Source of the DNA: Chelativorans sp. J32
GTDB lineage: Bacteria > Pseudomonadota > Alphaproteobacteria > Rhizobiales > Rhizobiaceae
Assembly (NCBI RefSeq): GCF_000518985.1
Contig: NZ_JAEQ01000002.1
Location: 186,001-250,000 of the forward strand
DNA length: 64,000 nucleotides
Direction of reading: 5' to 3'
Shown: piece after piece, positions 27,026 to 35,259 of the stretch
Position numbering within the stretch: the stretch's first letter is position 1
Layout of the letters: each line of letters starts with the position of its first letter
Position numbers and translations under genes: made by a program
Notes under the pieces: generated by a model
The model's input: the letters and a program-made list of their open reading frames with translations, nothing else
Database searches by the model: none
Told to the model about the DNA's origin: nothing

Positions 27026-27300
27026 TCAGGGATTGAGAACGTTGGGTAGCCACGTCGATGTCTCCGGGACGAGGCAGAGGATGATCACGGCGATAAGCTG
27101 CGCGATGAGGAAGTGGAGGAGCGCCCGCATCAGAGGGATCATGGCTATGGTGCCAACGCGCATCACCACGAGGAGCACAACGCCGACCCGAGGAGTGACC
27201 AGGCCGATGGCACGCGTCACCATCACGACCATGCTCGCTTGCCACGGGTCGATGCCAGAGGCTGCGACAGCCGGCATCACCAGGGCGATGTTGGATGACC
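27026..27300 (-). pseudogene. 3' remnant of a TRAP transporter large permease (DctM)
   Basis: About 90 codons resembling the C-terminus of DctM: MPAVAASGIDPWQASMVVMV, IGLVTPRVGVVLLVV and CLVPETSTWLPNVL before the stop. The other ~340 residues are absent. It lies directly upstream of the decayed dehydratase on the same strand, consistent with a former sugar-acid TRAP uptake and catabolism operon that was deleted up to the tRNA gene. Confidence 0.7.
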
Positions 27301-27439
27301 TCCCACGCGAGATCGGCGGCAAAAGCCCGGGAGGTAAGCGACTCGACCGGACAAAATAGGTCGCAACTTTCCATGTAGGCCCATGATGGGCCCAAAACGT
27401 TTTGGGCCGAAGGCAATTTTCATGAGAAATCAAGTATTT

Positions 27440-27515
27440 TGGTGGGCCCGGAGGGACTCGAACCCCCAACCAAGCGGTTATGAGCCGCCGGCTCTAACCA
27501 TTGAGCTACAGGCCC
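27440..27515 (-). tRNA. tRNA-Ile (CAU, Ile2 type)
   Basis: 76 nt including an encoded CCA. The acceptor stem GGGCCTG pairs with CGGGCCC (one G-U). The D-arm is TAGCTCAATGGTTAGAGC, the anticodon loop CTCATAA with anticodon CAU, and the T-arm GGGGGTTCGAGTCCCTC. The CAU anticodon together with GCGGCTCATAACCGC and CTTGGTT resembles the lysidine-modified tRNA-Ile2 rather than an elongator Met tRNA; that choice is a judgement. Its 3' end faces the decayed region. Confidence 0.9.
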
Positions 27516-27678
27516 GGACACGCTCAATTAGTGGGTTTTCGCATGAGGCACAAGTCCGGAGCGCCGCATTCGCCGATCCTCCACCGAACTCTTTCATGCA
27601 TCACTGTGCTTCGGTGCCGCAATCGGTTCATAATCGGATTTTATTTCAGATTCGCATCAACCAACCGAGGAGATTGCC

Positions 27679-28407
27679 ATGACCCGTCCCTTCATTCCGC
27701 TGGCGCTCGCCGCCTCGTTCCTGGCGGTGCCGCCAGCCGGAGCGCAGGAGGCCGGCAGAGAGCCGCAAATCTCGGTGACCGGGCAGGGGGAAGCCAATAT
27801 CGCTCCGGATATGGCTGTCATCAATCTTGCCGTCGTCCGCGAGGCTGCAACGGCGCGCGAGGCGATGGACGCCAACAGCCAGGCCATGGTCGCAGTGGTC
27901 GCCGCGCTGAAGGAAGCGGGAATAGAGGAGCGTGACCTCCAGACAAGCGGGCTATCAATCGAACCGCGCTATATCTATCCGAATGAACAGAACGGCGAAA
28001 AGGCGCCCCGGATCACGGGATATCAAGTGACGAACGGGCTCACCGTGCGGATTAGGGATCTCAAGAAAGTGGGCGAGATCCTCGACCGCTCCGTCACGCT
28101 CGGCGTGAACCAGGGCGGCTATATCTCCTTCACCAATGACGATCCGTCCGCCGCCCTGAGCGATGCCCGCAAGCGCGCCGTCCAAGATGCCGTTTCCAAG
28201 GCGCGCACCTTGGCAGAAGCCGCAGGCGTGAAGCTTGGCGACGTGGTGGAAATCTCCGAAAACATGGTGGGAACGCCGCCGCCCCGTCCGCTCGGCGCCA
28301 AGATGATGCGCATGGAGGCAGACCAGGCCATCTCAGTTCCTGTCCAGGCCGGCGAAAACAGCTATACGGTCCAGGTCAACGTGACCTTCGAGCTCGACCA
28401 GCAGTAA
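27679..28407 (+). CDS. SIMPL-domain periplasmic protein (BP26/OMP28-like)
   Basis: 242 residues. GAGGAG precedes the ATG. The signal peptide ends PPAGAQEA. The SIMPL/DUF541 fold is shown by ISVTGQGEANIAPDMAVINL, GYQVTNGLTVRIRDLKKVGE, AVSKARTLAEAAGVKLGDVV and the terminal VQVNVTFEL. It resembles Brucella BP26, which forms channel-like oligomers in the periplasm. Monocistronic with a strong terminator. Confidence 0.92.
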   Translation: MTRPFIPLALAASFLAVPPAGAQEAGREPQISVTGQGEANIAPDMAVINLAVVREAATAREAMDANSQAMVAVVAALKEAGIEERDLQTSGLSIEPRYIYPNEQNGEKAPRITGYQVTNGLTVRIRDLKKVGEILDRSVTLGVNQGGYISFTNDDPSAALSDARKRAVQDAVSKARTLAEAAGVKLGDVVEISENMVGTPPPRPLGAKMMRMEADQAISVPVQAGENSYTVQVNVTFELDQQ

Positions 28408-28425
28408 ACAAAATTCGATAAATGA

Positions 28426-28456
28426 AAAACGCCGCCGGGACCGGCGGCGTTTTTTT
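28426..28456 (+). terminator. Rho-independent terminator
   Basis: A GC-rich stem (GCCGCCGG / CCGGCGGC) flanked by an A-run and followed by seven T. It serves the BP26-like gene and, through the A-run, possibly the convergent small gene. Confidence 0.9.
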
Positions 28457-28468
28457 GTGTCGCGTGAC

Positions 28469-28822
28469 TCAGCGGGCGCGGATCACGGGACAATGCGGCG
28501 CGCGGGCGAAGACGATGCTTGCACGCTCATAGCGGGTGCGACCCGTCACACGAATGGTGTTCCGGTTCGCGCGCTGCACATGGACGTCGCGCAGACCCAT
28601 CCGATAAGCCTTTCGCACCGCATCCCGCGGGGTGCAGGAAGCCGCCCAACGCGGCCGATGGTTGTCGCGGCGGTCATGATCGCGGACATAGATGCCGGAA
28701 CGATTGTTGTCGCCGCCGAAGCTGAAATAGATCCCGTCGGCATGTGCTGCAGCAGGCATGGAAGCCAGCGCACCGAAGCCCAGCAGGGCTGAAAGCGCAG
28801 CGACTTTGATTTTCTGGAACAT
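28469..28822 (-). CDS. Small secreted basic protein typical of Hyphomicrobiales
   Basis: 117 residues from ATG 28822 (GGAGAG upstream); the open frame extends further but the extension lacks a start signal. The signal peptide is MFQKIKVAALSALLGFGALA, with mature start near AHADGIYFSFGG. It has two cysteines (ASCTPRD, APHCPVI) and an Arg-rich core (RKAYRMGLRDVHVQRANRNT). Similar unnamed proteins are widespread in Mesorhizobium and Brucella relatives. Function unknown. Confidence 0.75.
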   Translation of the reverse strand: MFQKIKVAALSALLGFGALASMPAAAHADGIYFSFGGDNNRSGIYVRDHDRRDNHRPRWAASCTPRDAVRKAYRMGLRDVHVQRANRNTIRVTGRTRYERASIVFARAPHCPVIRAR

Positions 28823-28933
28823 GAGGCTCTCCGATCTCTCCGTGGCAAAAACGCCGAAGCGAATGGGCGCACAATGGCATCGGCTGTCTGAACCGCGAGC
28901 GAATCCGCTGTTCATCCTGGGTTCAGCTGAGGA

Positions 28934-29350
28934 TCATTCCTCCTGGAGCGAGGCGGAGAGCCTTGCCGGATCGCAGCATATGGTGACGCGGGAGATCAGG
29001 TCCTCGTCATCGATATCCAGGAAGAGGCCGGCCGGAAGCCGGAAAGTCTGGCCGCGCGCTTCGGGAAAGCCAGGCAGGGTTGCAAGATAAGTACCGCTCA
29101 ACGTGAACTCGAGTGCGGCGCGAACGCCGCCCCGGTCTGTCATGATGGCGATGTCCATCGCCTCCGCCCTCAGGAAACGGGAGAGGTCCGCCAGCCGCCA
29201 GCGCGCCTTGTCGAGACCGATCTCCCGCGGTGTGCCAGGAAGATCCACTGCCACATCTTCCGCTAGGCAGGCTGCAACTCCATCGATATCACCTGCCTTG
29301 AAGGCTGTCAGTGCCCGGGCAATCACGGTTTCCGTATCGGCTGCACTCAC
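28934..29350 (-). CDS. SnoaL/NTF2-like protein
   Basis: 138 residues. The N-terminal [27 protein letters not shown] is the usual helix-strand opening of NTF2-like folds, and the C-terminal strands end [11 protein letters not shown]. Such proteins are small ligand-binding or isomerase-like domains. It overlaps the upstream YcgN-like gene by 4 nt (ATGA), so the two are translationally coupled. No catalytic residue can be assigned. Confidence 0.75.
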   Translation of the reverse strand: MSAADTETVIARALTAFKAGDIDGVAACLAEDVAVDLPGTPREIGLDKARWRLADLSRFLRAEAMDIAIMTDRGGVRAALEFTLSGTYLATLPGFPEARGQTFRLPAGLFLDIDDEDLISRVTICCDPARLSASLQEE

Positions 29351-29790
29351 GGTTCTTTCTCCAGGACGTGCTCAAAATACTCATCCAGATCCTCAATCTC
29401 GTCTTCGAGCCTGCTGACGCGCCCGCGGATGGAGATCCCGGCTTCGTGCACGGTCTCCGCCCGGCCCGAAACGAGCGGATGCCAGGAGGGAAGATCCTTG
29501 CCTTCCGCCAAAAGCCGGTAGGCGCAGGTAGAAGGAAGCCAGGCGATCTCGCCGACATTCCGGGGCGTGAGCTGTACGCAATCGGGCACACGCGCCAGCC
29601 TGTCGGCATAATCCGAGCAGCGGCAAGTCCCGGCATCGAACAGGCGGCAGGCGACGCTCGTCCAGTGGATTTCGCCGCTGTCCTCGTCCTCCAGCTTGGC
29701 GAGACAGCATTTGCCGCAGCCGTCGCAGAGGGATTCCCACTCCGATTCGTCCATCGCCACGAGGGGCTTTGTTTTCCAGAAAGGTTCCAT
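29347..29790 (-). CDS. YcgN/UPF0260-family cysteine-cluster protein
   Basis: 147 residues from ATG 29790 ([20 protein letters not shown]); 29826 is an alternative start. The cysteine cluster is explicit: [38 protein letters not shown] and STCAYR. The family is conserved in proteobacteria and probably coordinates zinc or an Fe-S cluster; its role is unknown. Located head-to-head with the OmpA gene (about 130 nt between starts), so their promoters may overlap. Confidence 0.88.
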   Translation of the reverse strand: MEPFWKTKPLVAMDESEWESLCDGCGKCCLAKLEDEDSGEIHWTSVACRLFDAGTCRCSDYADRLARVPDCVQLTPRNVGEIAWLPSTCAYRLLAEGKDLPSWHPLVSGRAETVHEAGISIRGRVSRLEDEIEDLDEYFEHVLEKEP

Positions 29791-29920
29791 TGACTTCGAT
29801 GTGGCGTGGCGGATGGTCAAGGTCAAGCCGCAGAGCAGCCTTCTTTCTGCCCCTTCCGGGAACCAAGCTCAAAATCGCAGATTTACCCTGCGGAAGGGAC
29901 GCCCACCAGGAGCAACAAGA

Positions 29921-32089
29921 ATGAAAAAGTCGAATCGGTTTTGGGCAGGAACCGCTGTATGCCTGCTGATGGCGACGCCGATCGCTGCAAAAGCCGAAAC
30001 GGCGCGTCTCGCTTTTGGAGAGCGCCCCATAGATCTCAGCGCGCCGATGATGTTGGCGCAGGCGGAGCAACCGGCGGGCGAAGGGGAGGGCGCCGGCGGT
30101 GGATGCCCGCCTGGAACCGTGCCGGCCGACGGCGGATGTGCTCCGGTCGGGCAAGCTCCTGCCCAGGAGGAAGAGGCGCCACCACCAGAACAGGAGGCGC
30201 AGCCGGAAGCAGCTCCGGAGCCGGAACCGGCTCCCGAGCCAGAGCCCGCACCTGAAGAAGCCCCTCCTGCTGAAGCTCCTGCGGAAGAACAGCCTGCCGC
30301 ACCCGCCGAGGAGGCGCAGCCCGAGCAGGCTCCAGAGGAGGCAGCACCGCCCGCCGAGGAACAGGCACCCGCCGAGGAACAGGCACCCGCTGAGGAGCAG
30401 GCACCTGAGGAGGCTGCACCCCGGGAGGAGGCTCCTCCCGCCGCAGAGGAGCCGCCCGCTGCTGAGGAGGCACCGGCGGAAGAACAAGCTCCCCAGGAAG
30501 AGCAGGCACCAGCGGAGCCGGAAGCACCCGCAAGAGACGAGGCGCCTGCAACCGAGGAGGCCCCCACCCCAGAAGGGGCTCCGACCGAGCAGACTGCGCC
30601 AGCGGAAGAACAGGCGCCAGCCGAGCAACAGGCCCCTGCAACGGAAGAAGCTCCAGCGACCGAGCAAGCGCCCGCGACGGAAGAGGCTCCCGCTCAGCCG
30701 GAAGCCGCACCCGCGCAAGAGCAGCAGGAAGCCCCGCCGGCTGAAGGACCGCAGGCGCCCGAGGCTGCGCCTCAGGCCGAACAGCCTGGCGCGGAGCCGG
30801 GTACCACCGAGGAAGGCGGCCAGCCTACTCCCGAGGGCGAAGCGGCCCAGCCCGGTGCAGAAGCTCCGGCTACAGGGCAGGAGGCGCTCCCTGAAAATGC
30901 CGCGCCGGTGCTCGACAGCCAGAAGGAAGCTCAGCCTGCGGGCGAGGCTCAACAGCCCGCGGACCAACAGCCCGCTCAGCAGCAGCCGGCCGAAGGAGAG
31001 CAGGCGCCAGCAGGACAGCCTCAGGAGCAGGCCCAACCTGCACCCCAGGCAGAACCTGCGCCCATTCCTGAATCGGATGCGCAGGCCCAGGAAAACGTTG
31101 TTGATCCCCAGCAAGTGCAGCAGGAAATCCGTACCCTCGTGGAAGAGCAGGGGCAGCGGATCGAACTCGGCCAAACGCCGGAGGATCGGCGCGTGCGGCG
31201 GCGTGAGATTTTCCAGCCGCGCGAAAATGCCCGGGTCGTCGAGGAATTCAACGACAACCGCACGATCGTTGAGATCAACAACCACATCTATGTCGACAGT
31301 CCCGATTATGACCGTCTGATCCGTCGCGACGATCAGGTGTATTACGAGGAACTGCGCAATGGGCGCGTGCGCGAGGTGGTGGAGCGGCGCGACGGCACGC
31401 GGGTGATCACGGTCCGCAACCGGTATGGCGATGTCATCCGCCGGGTGCGTGTGGCGCCGGACGGACGTGAATATGTGCTCGTCTATGTTCCGGAAGATCG
31501 CTACGATGACGTGCTGGAGTTCCGGGATCCGGCCGCAGATCTGCCGCCGCTCAGGCTGACCATTCCGGTCAACGAGTATATCCTCGAGGCGGAGCAGGTA
31601 GACGACCCGAATGTCTACTACAACTTCCTCGAGCAGCCGCCGGTTGAACCCGTGCGCCGGCTCTACTCGCTGGACGAAGTGCGCTACTCGGCCCGGGTTC
31701 GCGACATGGTGCGCCGCATCGATCTCGATACCATCAATTTCGAGTTCGGGTCGGCCAGCATTTCCGAGAGCGAGATCCCGAAGCTTGAAGGCGTGGCAAA
31801 CGCCATCTCGCAGATCCTCGACAAAAACCCGGGGGAGACGTTCCTGATCGAAGGCCACACGGATGCCGTAGGCTCGGAGGTCGCTAATCTTGCACTTTCC
31901 GACCGGCGCGCGGAAGCCGTGGCGGAAGCGCTCACCAATGTCTTCGGTATTCCTCCCGAGAATCTCGCGACCCAGGGTTACGGCGAGCAATATCTGAAGA
32001 TCAACACTCAGGAGCGCGAGCGGGAAAACAGGCGGGTCGCTATCAGGCGCATCACGCCGCTCGTCGCCCCGGTGGCAAGCAACCGCTAG
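29921..32089 (+). CDS. OmpA-family outer-membrane protein with long Pro/Ala/Glu-rich region
   Basis: 722 residues; the start at 29921 has AGGAG 7 nt upstream. The signal peptide is MKKSNRFWAGTAVCLLMATP. From about residue 75 to 390 the sequence is almost only Pro, Ala, Glu and Gln (blocks such as APAEEQAPAEEQAPEEA), an extended spacer that can cross the periplasm. Residues ~400-580 form a charged domain (VREVVERRDGTRVITVRNR). The C-terminus is an OmpA peptidoglycan-binding domain: INFEFGSASISESEIPKLEG, IEGHTDAVGSEVANLALSDR and NRRVAIR. The repeat DNA creates a long antisense frame that is not a gene. Confidence 0.9.
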   Translation: MKKSNRFWAGTAVCLLMATPIAAKAETARLAFGERPIDLSAPMMLAQAEQPAGEGEGAGGGCPPGTVPADGGCAPVGQAPAQEEEAPPPEQEAQPEAAPEPEPAPEPEPAPEEAPPAEAPAEEQPAAPAEEAQPEQAPEEAAPPAEEQAPAEEQAPAEEQAPEEAAPREEAPPAAEEPPAAEEAPAEEQAPQEEQAPAEPEAPARDEAPATEEAPTPEGAPTEQTAPAEEQAPAEQQAPATEEAPATEQAPATEEAPAQPEAAPAQEQQEAPPAEGPQAPEAAPQAEQPGAEPGTTEEGGQPTPEGEAAQPGAEAPATGQEALPENAAPVLDSQKEAQPAGEAQQPADQQPAQQQPAEGEQAPAGQPQEQAQPAPQAEPAPIPESDAQAQENVVDPQQVQQEIRTLVEEQGQRIELGQTPEDRRVRRREIFQPRENARVVEEFNDNRTIVEINNHIYVDSPDYDRLIRRDDQVYYEELRNGRVREVVERRDGTRVITVRNRYGDVIRRVRVAPDGREYVLVYVPEDRYDDVLEFRDPAADLPPLRLTIPVNEYILEAEQVDDPNVYYNFLEQPPVEPVRRLYSLDEVRYSARVRDMVRRIDLDTINFEFGSASISESEIPKLEGVANAISQILDKNPGETFLIEGHTDAVGSEVANLALSDRRAEAVAEALTNVFGIPPENLATQGYGEQYLKINTQERERENRRVAIRRITPLVAPVASNR

Positions 32090-32098
32090 CTTTCCCCC

Positions 32099-32153
32099 GC
32101 CCTCCCGCTGGGAGGGCTAGGGCGCCCGGCCGGTTTCCCTCCCCCGGCCGGGC
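32099..32153 (+). terminator. Two successive hairpins after the OmpA gene
   Basis: GCCCTCCC/GGGAGGGC (32099-32117) and GCCCGGCCGG/CCGGCCGGGC (32124-32153) follow the stop within 65 nt. Neither has a U-tract, but together they should end or shield the message. Confidence 0.6.
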
Positions 32154-32374
32154 AGAATTTCGCCAAGGGAGCCGTGTGCCGCAAAATCCGAAAAGCTGCA
32201 TAGCCCATTTTGCCACCACCTCCAGAGAAGCCTGAAGGAGGAGGTCACAAGATCCCGACGCCAGCTGCCACAATAGTGGTTTTAATTTCAGCGACGCTCT
32301 TTATTTGCCGTAAATAACTTGAGTGAGATGATGGTTGGTATGTGCAGTATAGTTTCATATTAGGGAGATATTTA

Positions 32375-32710
32375 ATGAAAGGCAATATTCATCATGATAT
32401 ATACATTACTCTTAAGGACAAGAGCCCGGAGAACGTTCAAAGGCAGCTTGAACTCGGGAGGAAATATCTGACCAATCATCCTGGGGAGCTTTCTTTCTCC
32501 GCGACCGTGCTGGCACACAATCTCACGCGCCATAAGCAGGTCGCTTATCTCTTCAACGAGGACGACTTCGACGTTGCCTTTCACATGATCTTCTCCGACC
32601 GGCAGTCGCATGATGCGTATCAGGTTTCCGATGCGCACGTGAACCACTTCATCCCGGAGAGCAATCCGAACTGGGTGAAGATCCGCGTCTTTGACTCTGT
32701 GGAAGTCTGA
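32375..32710 (+). CDS. Small hypothetical protein, possibly Dabb-like
   Basis: 111 residues from ATG 32375, with AGGGAG 7 nt upstream and an AT-rich promoter region before it. The sequence (IHHDIYITLKDKSPENVQRQ, LTNHPGELSFSATVLAHNL, FDVAFHMIFSDRQSHDAYQV, HVNHFIPES) resembles stress-responsive alpha/beta-barrel (Dabb) proteins: a strand, a helix, then His-rich strands. Cytoplasmic and monocistronic. Family assignment is tentative. Confidence 0.6.
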   Translation: MKGNIHHDIYITLKDKSPENVQRQLELGRKYLTNHPGELSFSATVLAHNLTRHKQVAYLFNEDDFDVAFHMIFSDRQSHDAYQVSDAHVNHFIPESNPNWVKIRVFDSVEV

Positions 32711-32742
32711 GCCAGCGATAAATGCGGCGTAAGTTGCCGATC

Positions 32743-32768
32743 GGCACCTCGGCATTTGCTGAGGTGCC
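32743..32768 (+). terminator. Stem-loop after the Dabb-like gene
   Basis: GGCACCTC / GAGGTGCC stem with a 10-nt loop, 33 nt after the stop. No strong U-tract; also close to the convergent CPPG gene's end. Confidence 0.55.
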
Positions 32769-32794
32769 CTTCACAATGACTGCCGCTGCTCAGC

Positions 32795-33196
32795 TCAGGG
32801 GATTCGTACCTCGGGAGCGGGTGGAGGAATGTTCGGCACCCTCAGCCGCTCGTCGAGCGGTGGCGGAAGGTTGAGCGTCGGCCTGCAATTGGGATAGACG
32901 CCCAGCGTCCCCTGTGGGCAGAAAGAGCGGACCGCCGGCCGGCAGGTAGGGTAGGCGCCAACCGTTCCCGGAGGGCATTGCTGCTGTACCTGCGGAACCC
33001 CACAGCGCCCGTTCACGAGAACGGAGCCGGGAGGGCAGGTGGGCTCGATGTTCCGATGGCGTTGTCCGCCGCCTAAGGCGGGATTTTGCGCATGAGACAC
33101 GGAGGCTGAAAGCGGCAGTGCGCCAAGCAGGAGCGTCAACACCGCAAGCCGGTATGTGCCCGCAAGGGAGCGGATTATCGTGCTGCTGCGAGCCAT
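32795..33196 (-). CDS. Secreted protein with CPPG cysteine repeats
   Basis: 133 residues with signal peptide and mature start near SHAQNPAL. Three tandem units follow: CPPGSVLVNGRCGVP, CPPGTVGAYPTCRP and CPQGTLGVYPNCRP. Each has two cysteines 9-11 residues apart, so three small disulfide loops are likely. The tail is Pro-rich (LNLPPPLDERLRVPNIPPPA). It resembles short EGF-like or keratin-like surface repeats; function unknown. Confidence 0.7.
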   Translation of the reverse strand: MARSSTIIRSLAGTYRLAVLTLLLGALPLSASVSHAQNPALGGGQRHRNIEPTCPPGSVLVNGRCGVPQVQQQCPPGTVGAYPTCRPAVRSFCPQGTLGVYPNCRPTLNLPPPLDERLRVPNIPPPAPEVRIP

Positions 33197-33280
33197 TACG
33201 TGCCTCAGACTGTTCTACTCGGGCAGCCTTGCGCCGCCTTCATGACGGATATCGGCGATTGATGGCGGAATTCAAGCGGG

Positions 33281-34486
33281 TCACCGGCCCGGTTCGAAGC
33301 GAAGCGAGACCGTCACCCGGCCGCCAGTATAGCTGCTGGGCGGACGGGGATATGGTATTGCACGGCGCGTAGCCGCCAGGGCTTCTTCATCGAAGACCGG
33401 CTGCCCGGAACTTCGGGCAATCCGCGCGCCGAGAAAGCCACCTTGGGGATCGAGTGTTATCGCAACCCGTACCGTCCCGGAAATGCCCTGGCGTTCCGCT
33501 GCCCGGGGATAGCGCTTATGGCGGTCGATGTGCCGTAGCAGCCGTGACGTATAGGCTTGAAGCTCGCCGGCGGTCGCACCACCCCGCCGGCCGGCGGATG
33601 AGGGTGAGGGCGATTTTCGCGGCATGGGCGAAGGTTTTTTGGCGGTGGCGACTTGCCTTTGATTCGATGATGCCTTGGATGCGGCTTTCCCGCCTTGTTC
33701 GCGCTTCGCGGCCTGGCTGGTGGATTTGGTCGATTGTTCCCGTCGTGGCTTTGGAGGCTCGGGGCGCGCGGTTGGAACAGGGATGTTTACGGTCGGCGGC
33801 GCGATCAGCGCGAGTGTATCGGTCTCGGTCGTCGCTTCCTTTTCGGGCGCGGGATCAGACGGCTCTTCCTTCTGCTTGTTTTCAGCCTCTGAGGCGATTT
33901 CGGAAGGCGCTGGTTCGGCCATCGGTCTGACGCCAGCATCGTCCGGCTCGGCAGTCGCCGGTTCGCTTGCTGCGGTTTCTTCCGATCCCCCCGCATTCTG
34001 TTCCTGAGCCTCCACTGCAGGCTCGTCTCGAGAATGAGCGGCGGGCACTTCCTCTTCATCTGGCACGAATGTCTCTTCAGAAGAGGCTGGACTTGCCGGT
34101 ATGGAGGAAACCTGCGGCCGAGAAGCTACTCCGGCTGTCGGGGAGGGCGGTTCCTCGAGCACGATCTCGACGCTAACCGCGTCGCTTGGCGCCTCAACTC
34201 CCGGCCTGACGATCTGCTCCAGCAGGAAGGCGAGCACTCCTGTGTGGATCATGGCCGAGGCGACGACCGCGAGAATGAGACCTGCGGAAAAGAGCCGGAT
34301 ACGGCGCGGGAGTGCAGGCCCTGTCGGGGGCGGGAGCGCTGGGCCAGCCTCTTCCGGCGGGTCGGACGCGTCCAGGTCAACAGGCGGTGCGCGGTCCGCA
34401 TCGATGCCGAATTCCCTCCGAGGCGGTTCGATGGGCTCCGCATCGGCGCGTTCGGCTACGCGGACGATCTCCGGCCAGGAAGTCAT
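33281..34486 (-). CDS. tonB: TonB energy-transducing protein of the cobalamin operon
   Basis: 401 residues. The start at 34486 overlaps the btuD stop (ATGA). A cytoplasmic N-terminus (~70 residues) is followed by one membrane helix (LFSAGLILAVVASAMIHTGV), a long Pro/Glu/Ser-rich periplasmic spacer and a C-terminal TonB domain (ITLDPQGGFLGARIARSSGQ, DEEALAATRRAIPYPRPP). It couples proton motive force via ExbBD to the outer-membrane receptor. Being last in the operon it is a dedicated partner for BtuB. The long cytoplasmic N-terminus is unusual. Confidence 0.88.
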   Translation of the reverse strand: MTSWPEIVRVAERADAEPIEPPRREFGIDADRAPPVDLDASDPPEEAGPALPPPTGPALPRRIRLFSAGLILAVVASAMIHTGVLAFLLEQIVRPGVEAPSDAVSVEIVLEEPPSPTAGVASRPQVSSIPASPASSEETFVPDEEEVPAAHSRDEPAVEAQEQNAGGSEETAASEPATAEPDDAGVRPMAEPAPSEIASEAENKQKEEPSDPAPEKEATTETDTLALIAPPTVNIPVPTARPEPPKPRREQSTKSTSQAAKREQGGKAASKASSNQRQVATAKKPSPMPRKSPSPSSAGRRGGATAGELQAYTSRLLRHIDRHKRYPRAAERQGISGTVRVAITLDPQGGFLGARIARSSGQPVFDEEALAATRRAIPYPRPPSSYTGGRVTVSLRFEPGR

Positions 34487-35259
34487 GGCACAGCCGTGAG
34501 CCCCGTCGGGGCTAGTATGAGTCCGCCTTCGTCGCGCGCGAAGTGGGCCGCTATTCCGTAGATATCGGCAAGGCATTCCGGTGTCATCACCGCTTCGGGT
34601 GGCCCCCCGGCGGCGATCCGCCCCTCCTTCAGCATGATGACGCGGTCGCACCAGCGCGCGGCGAGCGTGAGGTCGTGGAGGGAGACGAGGACCATGCGCC
34701 CTTCCGCGGCGAGCCGGCGCAAGGCCTGCATCATCAAGATCTGGTGCGCTGGATCGAGGCCCGAGGCAGGCTCGTCGGCAATGAGCGCCGGAGTGGATTG
34801 GGCAACGGCGCGCGCAGTGAGCACGCGGGCCTGTTCGCCACCGGAAAGCTCGGTGGCGGGACGATCTGCCAGATGCGCGATATCCATGAGCGCCAGTGCG
34901 CGGTCGACAATCTCCACGTCTTCCGCGGTGGGACGAACGCCGAGGCGGCGCCATGGAATCCGCCCGAGGCCGACGACATCGCGAACAGAAATGCTCCAGC
35001 CTATGACACGGGTCTGCGGCAGATAGGCGAGAAGCCTTGCCCGCGCAGCCGGTGCGAGGGCTGACAGGTCCTGGCTGCCAAGACGCATGCTGCCGGATGC
35101 GGAGACCTGTCCGGCCAGCGCGCGCATCAGGGTCGATTTGCCGGCGCCGTTCGGCCCCAAAAGACCCACCACCTCGCCAGGGGAGAGGCTCATGGCTATG
35201 CCCCTTAGCACCGGGCGGCCAGAAAGCGCGACGTCGAGATTTTCGACCTCAAGCCGCAT
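34483..35259 (-). CDS. btuD: Cobalamin ABC transporter ATPase
   Basis: 258 residues with Walker [10 protein letters not shown], signature LSGGEQARVLTARAVAQ, Walker B ALIADEP and switch His LVSLHDLTL. By sequence alone it could be called an iron- or heme-importer ATPase (FecE/HmuV). The upstream cobalamin riboswitch and BtuB-like receptor make cobalamin the likely substrate. Its start lies at the stop of the permease gene. Confidence 0.88.
   Translation of the reverse strand: MRLEVENLDVALSGRPVLRGIAMSLSPGEVVGLLGPNGAGKSTLMRALAGQVSASGSMRLGSQDLSALAPAARARLLAYLPQTRVIGWSISVRDVVGLGRIPWRRLGVRPTAEDVEIVDRALALMDIAHLADRPATELSGGEQARVLTARAVAQSTPALIADEPASGLDPAHQILMMQALRRLAAEGRMVLVSLHDLTLAARWCDRVIMLKEGRIAAGGPPEAVMTPECLADIYGIAAHFARDEGGLILAPTGLTAVP

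Noticed and set aside
27301-27469. Protein frame reading through the tRNA-Ile gene into the DctM remnant
   Set aside because: The first residues are the usual mistranslation of a tRNA; only the part downstream of about 27300 matches DctM.
29393-31990. Very long (865-codon) open frame antisense to the OmpA-like gene
   Set aside because: It mirrors the GC-rich Pro/Ala/Glu repeat on the opposite strand; its protein is Leu/Arg/Gly-rich without a domain, and the sense strand has signal peptide, SD and OmpA domain.
34483-35259. Naming this ATPase as heme importer HmuV
   Set aside because: Sequence resemblance is shared by all FecCD-type ATPases; the cobalamin riboswitch and BtuB-like receptor favour BtuD.
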